Below the pieces are notes generated by a model, which saw only the letters and a program-made list of their open reading frames with translations, did not search any database and was not told the DNA's origin. This document shows, one piece after another, positions 1 through 12,746 of a DNA stretch of 64,000 nucleotides (position 1 is the first letter of the stretch; every line of letters starts with the position of its first letter). Origin of the DNA: Adiantum capillus-veneris (taxonomy: Eukaryota > Streptophyta > Polypodiopsida > Polypodiales > Pteridaceae); contig CM043953.1 in NCBI GenBank assembly GCA_014529385.2, positions 95,816,842-95,880,841 on the forward strand, read 5' to 3'. The position numbers were made by a program, and so were the translations under genes.

Positions 1-467
1 TGTCACCTTTTTGCATCATCCGCACACCTGACACTCATTTCTTTTCAATAATGCATCCCGCAACCACGTGAAGTGGCCCCAAAATATGGTCCTCATGATG
101 AAATTTCTGCATAATTATCACAAGGAAACACCCACGTCGTGTCTGTACTCATCCGCGTGCAAATATTGACCCCGTTCGGCCTCCTGACGCCACTAGATGC
201 CATCTGACGCACCTGCTTACCTCATGTCGTCGGTCCGCGGATAGCTTCCTCGAGAAGTTTTACGCGCTACCAACTCCTCCTTATTGTAGAAAAAACACAC
301 TGGTACTGGTGATAGTGAAAATCGATGCACTATGTACATGTTGCCCTACCTGTACACATGTGGGCCCCACGTAACCACCTGGCTTGGGAAAATGGGAAAT
401 CCTTTATTCGATGCACCATGCATGTGTATGTACATATGTGAAATCTCTTGCTCCAAAAAACTCTTGA
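1..467. other. No gene seen upstream of the Helitron fragment
   Basis: No frame here gives a recognisable protein. The helicase reading frame below runs up to an in-frame TGA at 465-467 and upstream sequence does not resemble the missing helicase motifs, so the Helitron homology is cut at about this point. Confidence 0.5.
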
Positions 468-1943
468 CAGCGTCAATCAGATAATGACTTCATTGCCATT
501 CTCAATAGAATACGCAAAGCAAAACACACAACCGAGGATTTGTTGCTCTTGAATACCAACCATACTAACAAGACCTTTAACAAATTGACAACACCGCATT
601 TATACGTCACCAATAACTTGAAGGAGTCACATAATTGTCTTGTTTTTGAAGAATTGCCTAGTCAGGCATACATAATCCATGCGAAAGACAACCACCATAA
701 AACTTGCTCGAAAAACCTTGTTGTTCCAAAAAACCCACAAAACATAGTAGGCTTGTCCTCAATGTTGGAGCTTAAAGCAGGAATGATTGTCGAGCTTTGT
801 GGTGGCAATATTGATATTTCCGACGGTATTGTGAATGGCGTAGATGGAATTCTGAAGCTTGTAGACAGTAGAGCTAACTGTCCTATTGCATGGATAGAGT
901 TTTTTGATTCCTCAACAGGCTCCAAGCAACGACATGTAAACCAGCACCTTAATACGATTCCCATTGGCCCTCAGTGGACACCAATTTTTCAAACAACAAA
1001 AGAATTTGTATTTGGTAAAAATACATTGAACACTGTCTCTCGAACTCAATTTTCAATACAAGCAGCGAATGCACGCACTATCCATAGATCACAAGGCTTG
1101 ACAATGAGCATAGTAGAATTTGATCCAACATCAATAAACGCACATGGATTGGTTTACACAGCTCTTTCTCGCATCAAAGATCCATCAAACCTCCACATTC
1201 TCAATCTGATTTATCCAGCTCAAATCAAAGTCGACAAAATTGTGCTTGACGAGCTTGACCGCCTCAACAATGATGCCAAATGGGAGTATTTGACAAAATT
1301 TCCATTCGCATACAAACGCACACATCATATCATTCAATCATTGAACATCATTTCTAGTCACAAATATCTCAAACATATCAAAGACGATTGGAATTTTACA
1401 AGTTCTGACATTCTATGCCTCCAAGAAACAAAGCAAAAAAATCCTTCCAATGATCTTGCACCAAAGTTTCATCATGTCCATCACCACAACAAAACAGGTG
1501 TTTCAATCTACTACAAACCTAGCATCAAGCTCCACTCTGCAAAAACATTGCTAGCTCCAGGAATAGAAATCATTCAAGTTATATTAGCCATTCATGAACA
1601 CCTTGATTGGGAAATCATATGCGTCTACAAATCACCAAACACATCTTCAACCGCATTGGTCACACAACTCTATACCTTGCTGCAACAATCCCATCCTACA
1701 CGAATGAGTGTCATCATGGGAGACTTTAATGTACACAATGAGCCCACAAACAATCAATATCCTTACTTGGAGGAGAGGCTCCAAGCACATGGCTACACAC
1801 AACAAATTCATGATGTGACCACTGTGTACAACTCAAAGCTCGATCATGTTTGGATTAAAAATCCCCCTGCATCATTCATCACAGGCACATGGTTTTGCTT
1901 CTGGTCCGATCATTCATCTACACATCTAATCATTCCTAAATGA
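468..1943 (+). pseudogene. Helitron C-terminal part: PIF1-like helicase plus endonuclease domain
   Basis: This is the 3' part of a rolling-circle transposon protein. Homology starts upstream of any ATG (codons from 483 read NDFIAILNRIRKAKHTTED, a helicase-type linker), so the 5' part is missing. Counting from the TTG at 540, residues 75-110 are the region around 'LKAGMIVELCGG...SDGIVNG' typical of PIF1/Helitron helicases. ARTIHRSQGL (178-187) is motif V-like, and YTALSR (206-211) is motif VI with its arginine. From about residue 268 an endonuclease/exonuclease/phosphatase (EEP) domain follows, with Q295-E296 (LQETK), GDFN at 394-397, LDHVW, and S456-D457-H458 near the end. All endonuclease signature residues are present and the frame is open for over 460 codons. 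An EEP domain fused after the helicase is known from Helentron/Helitron2 elements, whereas classical plant Helitrons more often carry RPA. The fragment lacks the HUH replicase and the helicase Walker motifs. Confidence 0.85.
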
Positions 1944-2308
1944 TTCTTATACCTCCATCCCTCCCTCCCTCCCTTTTTTCCGTCATCTCTCCCTTCCCTC
2001 ATCCTCTCAACAAAAACAAACCATATTTCCCTTTTCTATGCCTACCTTTATTCTAAGAAGATGCAACTTTGCCACTCTTCAATCCTTCATCAAGACCGAC
2101 ATTCTGTAATGTAATCTGCAAATCACTTTCTCAATCAATATGACTTCCGTCCTTGTACCTTGGTCTTTGCTTTCCACATTCTTAATTCGTTTCATCTATT
2201 GACAGGCCTTGTGATTTTGTCACTTGTTTTCTATCTTTTTCATTTTAGGGATTTGGCTCTCCATTGTTGCCATCTCAAACTACAGGGTTGAGAGACTCTG
2301 CCGCCTCT

Positions 2309-2323
2309 GGTAGCGGTGCTACC
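2309..2323 (+). other. Candidate Helitron 3' terminal hairpin
   Basis: GGTAGC-GGT-GCTACC forms a perfect 6-bp stem with a 3-nt loop, 366 bp after the Helitron stop codon. Helitron-class elements end with a short GC-rich hairpin near the 3' terminus. The sequence between the stop and this hairpin (1944-2308) is pyrimidine-rich and shows no gene. Assignment is by position and shape only. Confidence 0.3.
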
Positions 2324-2731
2324 TACGACAGCAAACACAATAGTTTATATGTATTTGGTTAAGATCTTTCATATTGTATGGTGTCGGACTTGTTAAGTTC
2401 AAAAATTTGGCTGCAACAAAAATTTGAAGGTATTTGAAATGTAGGGCAACTTAGACACTCTCTCAACCAAAATTCTGAATACAATTTCTCATCATCATCA
2501 TCTCTCTTTCTCTCTCTCTCCTCTCTCTCTATCCCAATGAGCCGCCCATTTTTGCTTAGTTTTTTGCTTAGCTCACATCAACCAATCTAGGATCCCATAG
2601 TATATATCTTTGTTTTGTACTGTTGTTAGTTTATTTTGTTACTCTGACTTTGTATCAGATCCACCACCTTGTAACTTTCTGGTCTCATAGGTCACTATGG
2701 CATTTTGAAGATGTTAATATAACATTTCATT

Positions 2732-3035
<304 letters not shown>

Positions 3036-3608
3036 CACAATCTCGTTGAGCGCACTGGACTGCAGGGTGCATTGGAATGAACATCGTCGGATGAAGCTCG
3101 TGTTGACATGTGGCAAGGAGGAGGGGGGTGGAATCCCTCCCCACATTATAATTGTATAGATGTAATCACCATGGTTTAGACTCACACACATTAAAACCTA
3201 GTATTAAGAACCACCATTAAGGTTATTTAGAATGACCTTATAACAAATAATAATGTCATGGCCTATTGATATTGACAGACATTATAATTAGTGAAGTGTG
3301 CCTACTATTCACACTATGTAGCACCGAAGTGTGCAATGTCACAACTATAAGTGACATGAGCATGGTCGAAGGGGATCAAAAGCGTATGTCAGTGTTCGGA
3401 AAAAATCATTTTTTCAAACATATAGTTTTTTTCCTTGAATTTTTGAAGAGAAAATTTTAGAAATTAGGTTTATTTTCAATTTTTACACTATTTTTCTCTA
3501 TTTTGGGATGGAATTTCTCCTTTTCCCCTTGCCTTCAACCGGCATTTTTGAAATTGAAAACGTCACGATACTAAGCTGAGACACATTTTCCCGAACACTG
3601 GCGTGTAT

Positions 3609-3610
<2 letters not shown>

Positions 3611-3645
<35 letters not shown>

Positions 3646-3839
3646 CTACTTCATAGAAGTAATTTTCGTCATTAATGGACTACTTTATACTCACTTCTAC
3701 TTGATATTCCTAACGGCTTCAAAAAAAATTAATTCAAAGATTCCCACAACAACAATGCGTTAGTCTATAGCATGTAGCAATGGACAATGACGAAGCACAT
3801 GATTGCAATAGTATTAACTAGGAAGGACGGATACATAAC

Positions 3840-3881
<42 letters not shown>
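3611..3881. repeat. Two (GA)n microsatellites
   Basis: (GA)n tracts lie at 3611-3643 and 3842-3881. The flanking sequence from 3190 to about 4100 is AT-rich and shows no gene. Confidence 0.9.
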
Positions 3882-3883
<2 letters not shown>

Positions 3884-4539
3884 AGGACACTTATAAGAGA
3901 AAAAAACGCTAAAAGAAAAATTTAGAAAAAGAGAAACACCTCTTTATAGGGACAAGAAAAGGTATTTTGACTTTCCACCCTCATATGTCTTTTGACTTTC
4001 CACAATCTATCTTTTCATTTCCTAAACTAACCCTTCACTTAAAAAAAAAAAAGCAAAACTCACAATTGTGAGTAGATTATATTGAGCAACTCAAAAAATT
4101 CCAAGGTTTTGTCATGCTCATGTTAAGCCATGACACCATCCAGGGATCATAATTACATTGGCTATCAGGGTAGCCACCCCTATCACCCTGCCTCCACATC
4201 CTTGGTATCCAAGGTCCATACTCTTGTCATTCTAAGATCTTTTACTTACCGACGGCCCAGATTTGCCCCCATCCCAGGCATTTCATCAGCTGACAACAAG
4301 GCACAAGTACTCCTAGACCAATCCCCTGAGTGATGCTTGCGTCCGAGTGCCCATATTAGCACTTTGCTTTCCTGTATAATTTCTGCAAAGCTTGCCACCT
4401 CAAATCCTCGTTCAAAAACACGACGGTTCCTTGTTTGCCATACATTATGAAAGAAGGAGTACTTGACGATCTGAGTGCTGACGAGAGTGCAGGACCACCT
4501 GCATTTTTACCTCCAAGGCATAGGTCAGTCTTGAAAAAA

Positions 4540-7500
4540 CTAATTTTCTATGTTCTCTGGACCCACTTGCATACTTTCCCTGCGAGGCCTTTTATAACAG
4601 GGTAGTCCATGGATAGGTGGGCCATATCTTCACTAGCTAACCTACACCCCAAGCATCTATCTGATCCAATCCCTCTCTCCTGAATCTTCACCCCTGTCGG
4701 TAGAGCGCCCCAAATAACCTTCCATAAGAAAACCTTCATGCACTGTGGAACCTTTGGCTTCCATATGTTCTCCATTACATGCTCCCACCTTTCCTCCAAC
4801 CATTTCTTTTTCCATAGCTTATTTAGGGGGCTAGACCAATTCTTCTTTTGCATCATTGTCTGATAGATGATTTTAGTATGGGGTTTCCACAAGAGATTGC
4901 TTCCGGGCCATTTCCAGGCGTTCCAGTCCAACTCCGAATCCCAACTCCGAATCACAAATTGGCATCACTATATTTTCAAGTTCTTTCATCACTTTGTGGA
5001 CAAGAAATACCTCCAAGCTATTGAGTTGGTACTAGGCAATCATAAGGTCAATGCTTTCCAACTCTTGTTGGCACTGTCCCAGAAGTGCTCAAGTCGGATC
5101 AAACCCTTATTATTTAGCTTCCTGGCTGTCTCAATCCAATAGGGAGTTTGTCGCGGATCTACAACTTTGGAGAGCCAGGGAGACCATTGCAGAATGGAGT
5201 TCTTGAAGTATCTAGCTTCTTCCCCCCACTTTAAGACTCCTGCTACTCTATTGCATTTTCTTACCAATTCTCCTGAGCTACCTCCCAGTCTTAAGGTAGA
5301 CCATGCCGGGGCAAGCAGTTTGTCATGAGACTCGACCCCTCTCCACTTTCCTCCCTTCGAGCCAAGTTTAGTTGCTCCTATCATATCTCTGATCATGACT
5401 GTCCAAACTTGATCCTGTTTAGCCAAGGAAACCACAAACTTGGCACAACAAGCTTCTGCATGGGTCACAGGGTTAAGAATCCCGAGGCCTCCTTGATTCC
5501 CCGGGCGAGCAACCGATTCCCAACTGGCCCATTGCCATGGCCTGGACGATTTTGTGTTATTTTTCCATAAAAATGTTTTCAATGGTTTTAAAAACTCTTT
5601 CCAGTGACACTTAGCCATCTTGAGCAGCGGGCTAGTGAAGGCAATATAAGGAATCATAAAGGCATTCATCACTTTTATCCGGCTTGGGAATGGGAGAAGA
5701 GCATACTCCCACCTACTCATTTTTGTTTTGATTTTTCGGAGCACCCACTCGAATATTTGCTTGTGAGTAACATCCATCCCCAAGGGGGCTCCCAGATGTC
5801 TGAAGATATTTCCTTTTGTGACAATCTCCCTTGACCAGACAGAAGGGTCAAATGAGTCATTTTTTGATAGAAAAATCATCATTGACTTCTCTATATTACA
5901 ATGGGACCCCGAAGCTACCGAGTACAATTGTACAATCTCTAGAGATTTTCTGATGACCTGGGGGCACGCCTTCAAGAAGAGGAGAGAATCATTTGCAAAA
6001 AGTTTTGCCAGGAGTTGTCTATTTCCTAGTAAAACAAGGCCTTGCACCTCCTCGTTCAGCACTAGCTTCGAGCGCCGTGATTAGAGGATGTGATCCTATG
6101 GCGAACAGTAGGGGGGCAAGAGGGCATCCCTGTTTGATCGACCTTTTGACCTCAAAAGAGCCCACAATTCTATTGTTGAATAGGAGCTCTGGCTGGCTTC
6201 CAATCCCCATTACACGAACCAACCAACAGAGGCGCATCCCAAAGCCTAGAGCTTCCATTACGGCTTCTATATATGAACATGTTATTCTGTCATAGGCCTT
6301 GTCAAGGTCCAACTGCAGTAGAATGCACTCCTGCTTAGTGACAGTTGTGTATTCTATGCCCACCATTGCTGCCAAGATGTTATCATATATGGACCTTCCT
6401 TTAATGAAAACATGTTGATGGGGGGAGATGATCTTGGTTAGTAAGGGGGCTAGTCTGAGGGCCATTGCTTTAGCTATAATTTTGTAGGCCACCGACATCA
6501 TCGTTATAGGGCACCAATGTTTCAGTTTAGAGCAACAGATCTATTTTGTGATGGGCTTGATAAGCCCTCTCCTCACACTTGTCTCCAACGACCCTTCGAT
6601 CATGGCTTTATTTGCTCAAACTTGTGATTGGGGCCTTGAGATCATCCCAAAATTATATATAGAATTCCACCATCATCCCATCCCAAACAGGGGACTTTTC
6701 CTTGCCAAGGGCTTGCAATGCTAGTGAACATTCGTCTTCGGAGAATGCATGTTCCAAGTTATTAGCTTCTGACTGGGGAATTTCCTTTTTAACACGCTGA
6801 AGTAAGGTCCCTCTGGCTTCTTGCACTTCTTGGGACTGGGTCTCTAGCCGTCCAATGATTTGACTTAGATAGATCAGCATCATCCCAGCCATTTCATCCT
6901 CGTTATGAACTGCTGTCCCTTTCTCATCATCGAGCGAGCGGACGTGGCCCTTGTTCTTCTTGATTTTTTAAGCCCTAAAAAACTGAGCTTGATTGGAGGT
7001 TTCCGGTTGCAAATAAATCTCCCTAGAGATAAGTCTAGCCTTTTTTATATCTTCTAACTTCTCATTAGCGAGATTCGATTTGGCTTCAAGCCATCGTTTG
7101 TGTTCAACCTCAGTAGCAAGGCCATTGGATTTTATAGCGGAATTGTAACTCCGCTGAAAGATGCCCAAGGTGAGCCTCCCTAGCTTTCTTGATTTGGGGG
7201 CCCGAGGTTTTGATTGCTTTTTGGATACTCCAAGCAAAGAGGTCCCACGCATTGTGTTTATTGAGGTCACCATATTTTTTTAGCTTACCCAGTGCTTTCT
7301 TGGCTAGATTCCTGAAAAGAGGGTCTTTGAATAAGTGTGCCCCTGTTACCAACAATTCTTTTTTGCCTGTTGGGGTCTGCTCCTCCTCTTTATTCTTCTT
7401 AAATTGTATGTGAAGAGGAATGTGATCCGAGAGGGTTGTTGTTGGGACTACCTTCATTTCCATCAACGTCGGTATCAATCAGCTTGGTGCGAGCAATAGC

Positions 7501-8127
7501 ATCTATCCAGTCTGGAGGTAGTGCGAGCGTACTGCAGGCTTGTGTAGGTGAACCCAAGCATGTTGTTCCATGGGCCAACATCTCATAAGTCGATCATTGC
7601 CCACTTTTCGCACAAACTTTGCATTTAGATCTTTCTGAGCCAGCGAGCACACTGGAGGATCCTATTCTATCCATGCTCTTTTCTACCATATTAAAGTCAC
7701 CAACCAACAACCACTCCCCTTCAACAGGTGTGTCTCTTAGATTCATCCATAGTTTAGCTCTATCTTTTGCATTGCAAGGGCCGTACACATTTACAATGGT
7801 GAGGGGACGCCCTTCCTATCTGATTCTAATCCCCAGGATTCTACCAGATGGGTGGTTAAGAACCAACTTCGGCTCCAATTCTTTGTCTACAATGCCGAGG
7901 ACGCCACTGAAGGCGTCATTTCCTTCTCCATAGAATACCAGTTTCTTTCCTAGCATCTTCTTTCTCTTGCTATGGGCATCTAGATGGTGCTCCTGAATGG
8001 CCCAAAAGTTGATTGTCTTCTCCTTTCTTATTTCCTCCCAGAATAGGGTACTCTTCTTACGGGTTTTCAACCCCTTTATGTTCCAAGATTGGATAGTGAG
8101 AGACTCCATCATTAATACGGGGTTCAT
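4540..8127 (-). pseudogene. LINE-1 ORF2: endonuclease and reverse transcriptase, decayed
   Basis: Reading from 8127 downward, the EEP endonuclease comes first: SWNIKGL, then QEHHL (7816-8127), LLVGDFN (7594-7788), and LSDHIP (7110-7478). A linker with charged helices follows (6653-7273). The reverse transcriptase has KGRSIYDNI, LDLDKAYDRI and QGCPLAPLLFAI (6019-6501), then LFANDSLLFLKA (5040-6062), where L1 families have FADD. One catalytic Asp is therefore Asn here. The tail holds a zf-RVT-like block with CLGC (4548-4955). At least five frame changes separate these pieces, so the protein is dead. The start codon overlaps the ORF1 stop as ATGA. Confidence 0.85.
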
Positions 8128-8536
8128 TGGGATAGAGGAACGAATTCTTCAGCATCCAAATCATTCCCCCCTCCCCCCTTGTCCTTGGTCTCAGGAGAAT
8201 CCGGGGGTTCCAAGTCAGAGGATTTCTTTTCTTGCAGTGTTGCAAATGGATTGTGCAGAGGGACAATGAACCCCCCTCCTTTCGAAGGGGTAGAGGATGA
8301 ATTAAATCCTTTCACCTCCATTGTTCTGACGACTTGCAGCACTTTGGAGTCTCTTGTTGTTACTTTCATAAATTTGGGGGTAGCAACGGAAGTAATGATC
8401 CTATTATTATTTCCCGTGTCTTCAGAAGCTCGTTGTATGGAAATCGATTCTTCCACCATCTTTTCCTGCATCTTCGTATCCATTTTCTCGCATACTATCC
8501 CTCCTTCATCCTTCCCTGTATTAGTCCCTTCATTAT
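8124..8536 (-). pseudogene. LINE-1 ORF1, C-terminal part
   Basis: This frame contains the NPFATLQ stretch and an acidic end (EEFVPLSQ) before TGA at 8126-8124. It continues the ORF1 whose N-terminal and zinc-knuckle part lies at 22417-23758, and its reading frame runs into LTR sequence at 8537. The stop overlaps the ORF2 start by the tetranucleotide ATGA, which suggests coupled translation in the ancestor. Confidence 0.75.
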
Positions 8537-8832
8537 TGTTAACCCTCACAGCTCACGGACACCATATCACCTACGACGGACGTTGTATTATTTACTTGGT
8601 AGAGTATGGTACCGGGCTTGTCGGTCCAATAGGAAAAGGGTAAGAGTGATCGCCGATGAGAGGCGCACTCTAACTGGAACATTCAAGGGATTAGTTGGCT
8701 AAGCATGGGCACCCAAGTTTGAATGGGGCGAGCTTATATAAAATTCAATTAAACCTAAAATTCAGGGATTCTCTCATTTGTGCAATTGAAGAGTGCTCTT
8801 GCTCCATCTCCATCTTCTTCTTCATCATCTCC

Positions 8833-8875
<43 letters not shown>

Positions 8876-9140
8876 CATGAGAGAGAGAGAGAGAGAGAGA
8901 GTGCGATCGAGCATTGCGGCGGCACGACGACAGTGAGGCGGTTAAGCACGGTGTAGCGGCGTCTCCCTCTTCTTCGCGATGAGGAATCCTCCACGACAGG
9001 AAGCGTGGAGCGGTGAGTGACACACCAACGCCATCTTTGAGCTTACTAGTTTAGGCTTGTTGTGTGCTTGGAGCCATTTGTGGCTCGCACACGGTGTATC
9101 GGAAAGTTCGTTGCATTAAAACGTGCGACATACGTGAAAA
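8537..9140 (+). repeat. 5' LTR of the gag-pro element
   Basis: It starts TGTTAACCCTC and aligns along its length with 21789-22416. The last bases TACGTGAAAA match TACGCGCACA of the 3' LTR, so the terminal CA has mutated. It holds (GT)n at 8834-8872 followed by (GA)n to 8901, and ACTTATATAAAA-type sequence near 8730 that could serve as a promoter. Confidence 0.9.
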
Positions 9141-9144
9141 GTTT

Positions 9145-9162
9145 TGGCGCCGCTGTCGGGGA
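9145..9162 (+). other. Primer-binding site, tRNA-Asp type
   Basis: TGGCGCCGCTGTCGGGGA lies 4 bp after the 5' LTR. It matches the complement of the plant tRNA-Asp 3' end (TGGCGCCGTTGCCGGGGA) at all but two positions. The tRNA sequence is from general knowledge. Confidence 0.8.
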
Positions 9163-9906
9163 ATGCCATACACCAAGCTTGAATGGAACTGTGTGCTTAT
9201 TTTGTGGTGCAATTTCAATTGTACAAAAGGTAAGGAAGGAGGGTGTGTGTGTTGAGAAGAAGGATTTTTTGTTACTGCTGTGTTTTTTTTTTTGTTAATG
9301 GAGTTTTCAAAGGTACTGTGTTTTTTCTCTGTGTAAGGTGTTAGTATTAAGGTTGTTAGTTCTGTGTAATGTAATGTACAATAAGTAGGAAGTAGATATG
9401 TGAGAGCTAATAGAGTGTGTTAGTGTGTAGCAGTAGGTGTATTAGTTGGAAGTAGGTAGGTAGAGTGTGTGTGTGCTCTCGTGCAGGCTGCGGCAACCTT
9501 ATCCTTTAAAAATAAAATAATAATAATAATAATAATAAAAAGGTAGGATCGGGATCGGGAATATCTCCCAGACCCAAGCCCAAGCTCACGCTTAGGCTTA
9601 GGCATCTATCGCCCTTTAAAATTACGAATTTTAGCTTCACACGTAGCTAAAAATCGATTTTTTTGAGGACCAACAGAGCTTCAGATGACCGAATGTTGTG
9701 CTGTAAAGCACACCGCGACCCTCTGAGTGATAGCTCATTTTGATCTATCACACACTTTAATCAAAAAAATTGATCATTAAAAAACTTAAAAAAACTTTTA
9801 AAAAAACATTAAAAACGTAAAAAACATGAGTGAAAACGAACGCTTAAAAAAGTAAGCGGTTAACCTTCAAAGTTATTCGCGGACGCTTGTAGATTGTCAA
9901 AGGCAC
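9163..9906 (+). other. Leader of the gag-pro element
   Basis: Untranslated leader between PBS and gag. It includes a short (TAA)n run near 9516-9535 and A-rich sequence before the gag frame. No gene seen. Confidence 0.55.
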
Positions 9907-11157
9907 ATGCATCTGTGCTCTGGTCATGTGCTAGAGACGGAGCAACTAGAGAGAATTTCGACTTACGCGAGTTCTCATTATCCACCTACTTTAGGTTCCG
10001 GGCCCTCTGCAGGAACCCAAGGTAGTACAAACCAAGACCCGAACATAGCGGCTAGTGACTCTTCCTCTGACTACGACGTCATGGGGGGTTTCCCAATGCC
10101 TAATCCCGATAGCTCAAGCCAAGACATGCATGCCATGGGTCCACGGTCCAGGCCGAACGTGCTTAGCCGCTTGAAGGAAACCTTTAGTAGAGCCACTCGC
10201 TTCGAACATGGAGCTAATGATGTAAATGAGGGAGATGGGGAAGTAAATTCTCCATTCGTGACCAACGTAGACCCTATGCCCTTAGAGAATGTGTACGTTA
10301 ATACTAATGGAGTGTTATTAAATGAGAACTGGGAGTACGAACTACAAACATAAACTCTGACCGACCTATACACAGGTCACACCTATCACGTGGGTTGGTT
10401 AGATGTCCTACAATCCACAATGGGTGCTACTAGTGTGGAGGATCAACAACAAAGAGTTTGTGAGGTCATCCATAAGGTCATTGAGTTAGAGAGATAGAAC
10501 AAGGGGATCAACATGCCTTCAACGGGTCTCATGAGATTCTTAGATATAGGAAAGGCTAAACAAGCGACCTTATCACAAATGGAGACTCCCTCGGTAAGTC
10601 TGACGGATCCTCCATATGTTGTTTTGCTAGGGGTCTCAGTGCAATCTGAGCCCACAAGTGATAGCTTTACCTTTCCAAGTCTAGCTCATCTTTCCCTTGA
10701 TGACACCATGGCTACCATGCCTACCGCAATGATGGGCATGCCAAGAAACACGCCATGGACCTCATTTGTTAGTAAAGCACCACTACATGGTCGCTCAATG
10801 TTTGCAACAGTACCTACAAGTGTGTACCAATTGTATACACCCATGGGTCCTCGTACTCATGTAGTCTCTACTCCTCCCATTGTTTCAACAACCTATGCTC
10901 CACAACCACAACACCCAAGTTCTTATTTCCATGAGACTATACCGGCTAGCATTAGCATGTCACATCCGACGTCTGCTATGCCTAGGGCCACCTATATGAA
11001 CTATGGACCACCACATGGCACAACATCGTACCCAACGTGGAACCCAAGGGCTTCCTATGCGCCAAGACCAATGCCAATACCTACTCCACATGTAGTCTCT
11101 AGAGCACCTTCACCCACGGTGCCTGCTCACTTAGGTGACTTGGAAACATTTGCTTAA
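9907..11157 (+). pseudogene. gag N-terminal region of the gag-pro element
   Basis: Two frames (9907-10353 and 10513-11157) give low-complexity, Ser/Pro/Met-rich protein of the kind that precedes the capsid domain in plant gypsy-like gag. The second part is rich in Pro, Thr, Ser and His with no recognisable domain. They are separated by stops at about 10353-10500. Assigned by position within the element. Confidence 0.5.
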
Positions 11158-11184
11158 GCTATTGGTCGATCTATTGCTGAGAAT

Positions 11185-12746
11185 ATGCATAACACGCCTG
11201 ATAGAGAGCCTAGAAGTAAGGCAGTACAAATAGCCAAGCTCACACAAAAATTTAGTGGAGACGGGGATGTGAGAAAGCATATCGAAGTGTTTGAACAAAT
11301 ATGCGATTCTCTAGGAGAACACAATGACCTACATAAGAGAAATGCTTTAAGCCTAACCTTAAGTGGAAAGGCAGGGGATTGGTATAGAACCCTAAGGGTG
11401 GAAGAAAGAACGATTTACCCTACTCTTAGGAGACTGTTCTTGAAAGAATACATACGAGAGGGAGTGCTATGGGGTGTATCCTCTCAGCTCCAGAAAGCCC
11501 AACGAGAGGAAGGAGAGTCGGTGAGAGACTTTATAAGTCACTTGAAGCATTTGAATTCTCGTTGTAATCCAAGAGCGCTTCAACAATAACCAATTGCTTG
11601 ATAGATTCATTAGGGGGTTACGACATGAGGATATCTACAATGGCCTAGTCATTAGAGGTATCACCACTTGGGAAGCAGTCACCACCAATGCGATCCAATT
11701 GGAGGATAATTTAATGATTCAAGGAGAAAGAGTGTCTGTTGAGTCTAAATCTATTAGCTCACAAGAATCGGGGCATCAGCCAATGACCCTAAAGCCTATT
11801 GCTAAGGAGCCAAAGATATTTGAGATGACTTTAGCAGATCTCACCAAGTCTATTCAAGAGAGTCTTAGAGACAATCATGCTCCGCAAAGCAATCATATGT
11901 ATCCAAGAAGGGAGCAGCAATGGTGCTCAGTATGCTACGGACCGCATAGCACCAGTGAATGCCCTACTTTTAGAGTAAAATTCAATGGGAACTGCAATGC
12001 CTGTGGGAGGTATGGTCATCAAGCTAAGGATTGCATAGTATTTGAGCGTGCGATGGCCAATAGACCAACCTTAGCATGGACAGACACACCTCGAGTGCCT
12101 GCATTGATGCTGGCCCCACCTCTTGAACAAACAACAGAACACAACACATGGTACCTAGGGCCCAAAATGTTGTCCAAACAACACCCTTACCACCTCCAGT
12201 GCTAGGACCGCAACCACCACATCCGAGAATCACTTATGTGAATCAAGTGGGTTGTGAGTCATCTATTGCTTGTTTGAAAGGTTGTGTGAGGAAGATATAG
12301 ATCCTAATATTGCCTATGGGCTGGATGTGCTTGAAGAAAGTCCACAATACTACATGGAGGACTCTTGGGGACAAGTCAAACCTGTATATCAAGTAGCTGC
12401 TCTTGCGGCAAGAGGCCAAAATATCAATTACATCGCTAAGACACCACCTCTTCAATGCTATGAGTATGGAGGTCCACATCGTGTAGCCGAGTGTCCTATT
12501 AGGCTACAAAAGAACGCCCCACTAATGAAAACCAATCAAGCAAGCACGTCTACAATGCCGATACTCATGTGTAATCGATGTGGCATAGATAATTTGATTG
12601 CCCAATGTCCAAATAATCCAAATGCACCAAAGATCACGCCATTAAACTTGATTGAAGTTACTGAGGAGCCATCTCAAAGTACACCTGTGGTACCAATAAA
12701 CATACTCACACGATTGATGCTCCAAAAACAAAATTATATTTTTTAG
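11185..12746 (+). pseudogene. gag: capsid-like domain and zinc knuckles
   Basis: 11185-11589 matches the retrotransposon gag family: FSGDGDVRKHIEVFEQICD, LSGKAGDWYRTL, then FLKEY. A one-base frameshift near 11585 moves the frame to LLDRFIRGLR (11594-12205). Cysteine clusters follow: WCSVCYGPHSTSECP and CNACGRYGHQAKDC (a CCHC knuckle), with further Cys groups at 12462-12610, after another frame break at 12205-12270. The role would be RNA packaging and particle assembly. Confidence 0.8.

Larger units (their letters stand above)
4100..8536 (-). mobile_element. L1-like LINE (LINE-1), 3' portion
   Basis: This is the downstream part of a plant L1-like non-LTR retrotransposon on the minus strand: the end of ORF1 and all of ORF2 (endonuclease, reverse transcriptase, zf-RVT-like tail). 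It stops abruptly at 8536, where the LTR element begins, and ORF1 resumes at 22417 beyond that element. The 5-bp ATTAT at 8532-8536 recurs at 22417-22421 as the target-site duplication. Without the insertion the LINE would span roughly 5.5-6 kb. The low-coordinate 3' end (about 4100) is approximate because no clean poly(T) marks it on the plus strand. Confidence 0.85.
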
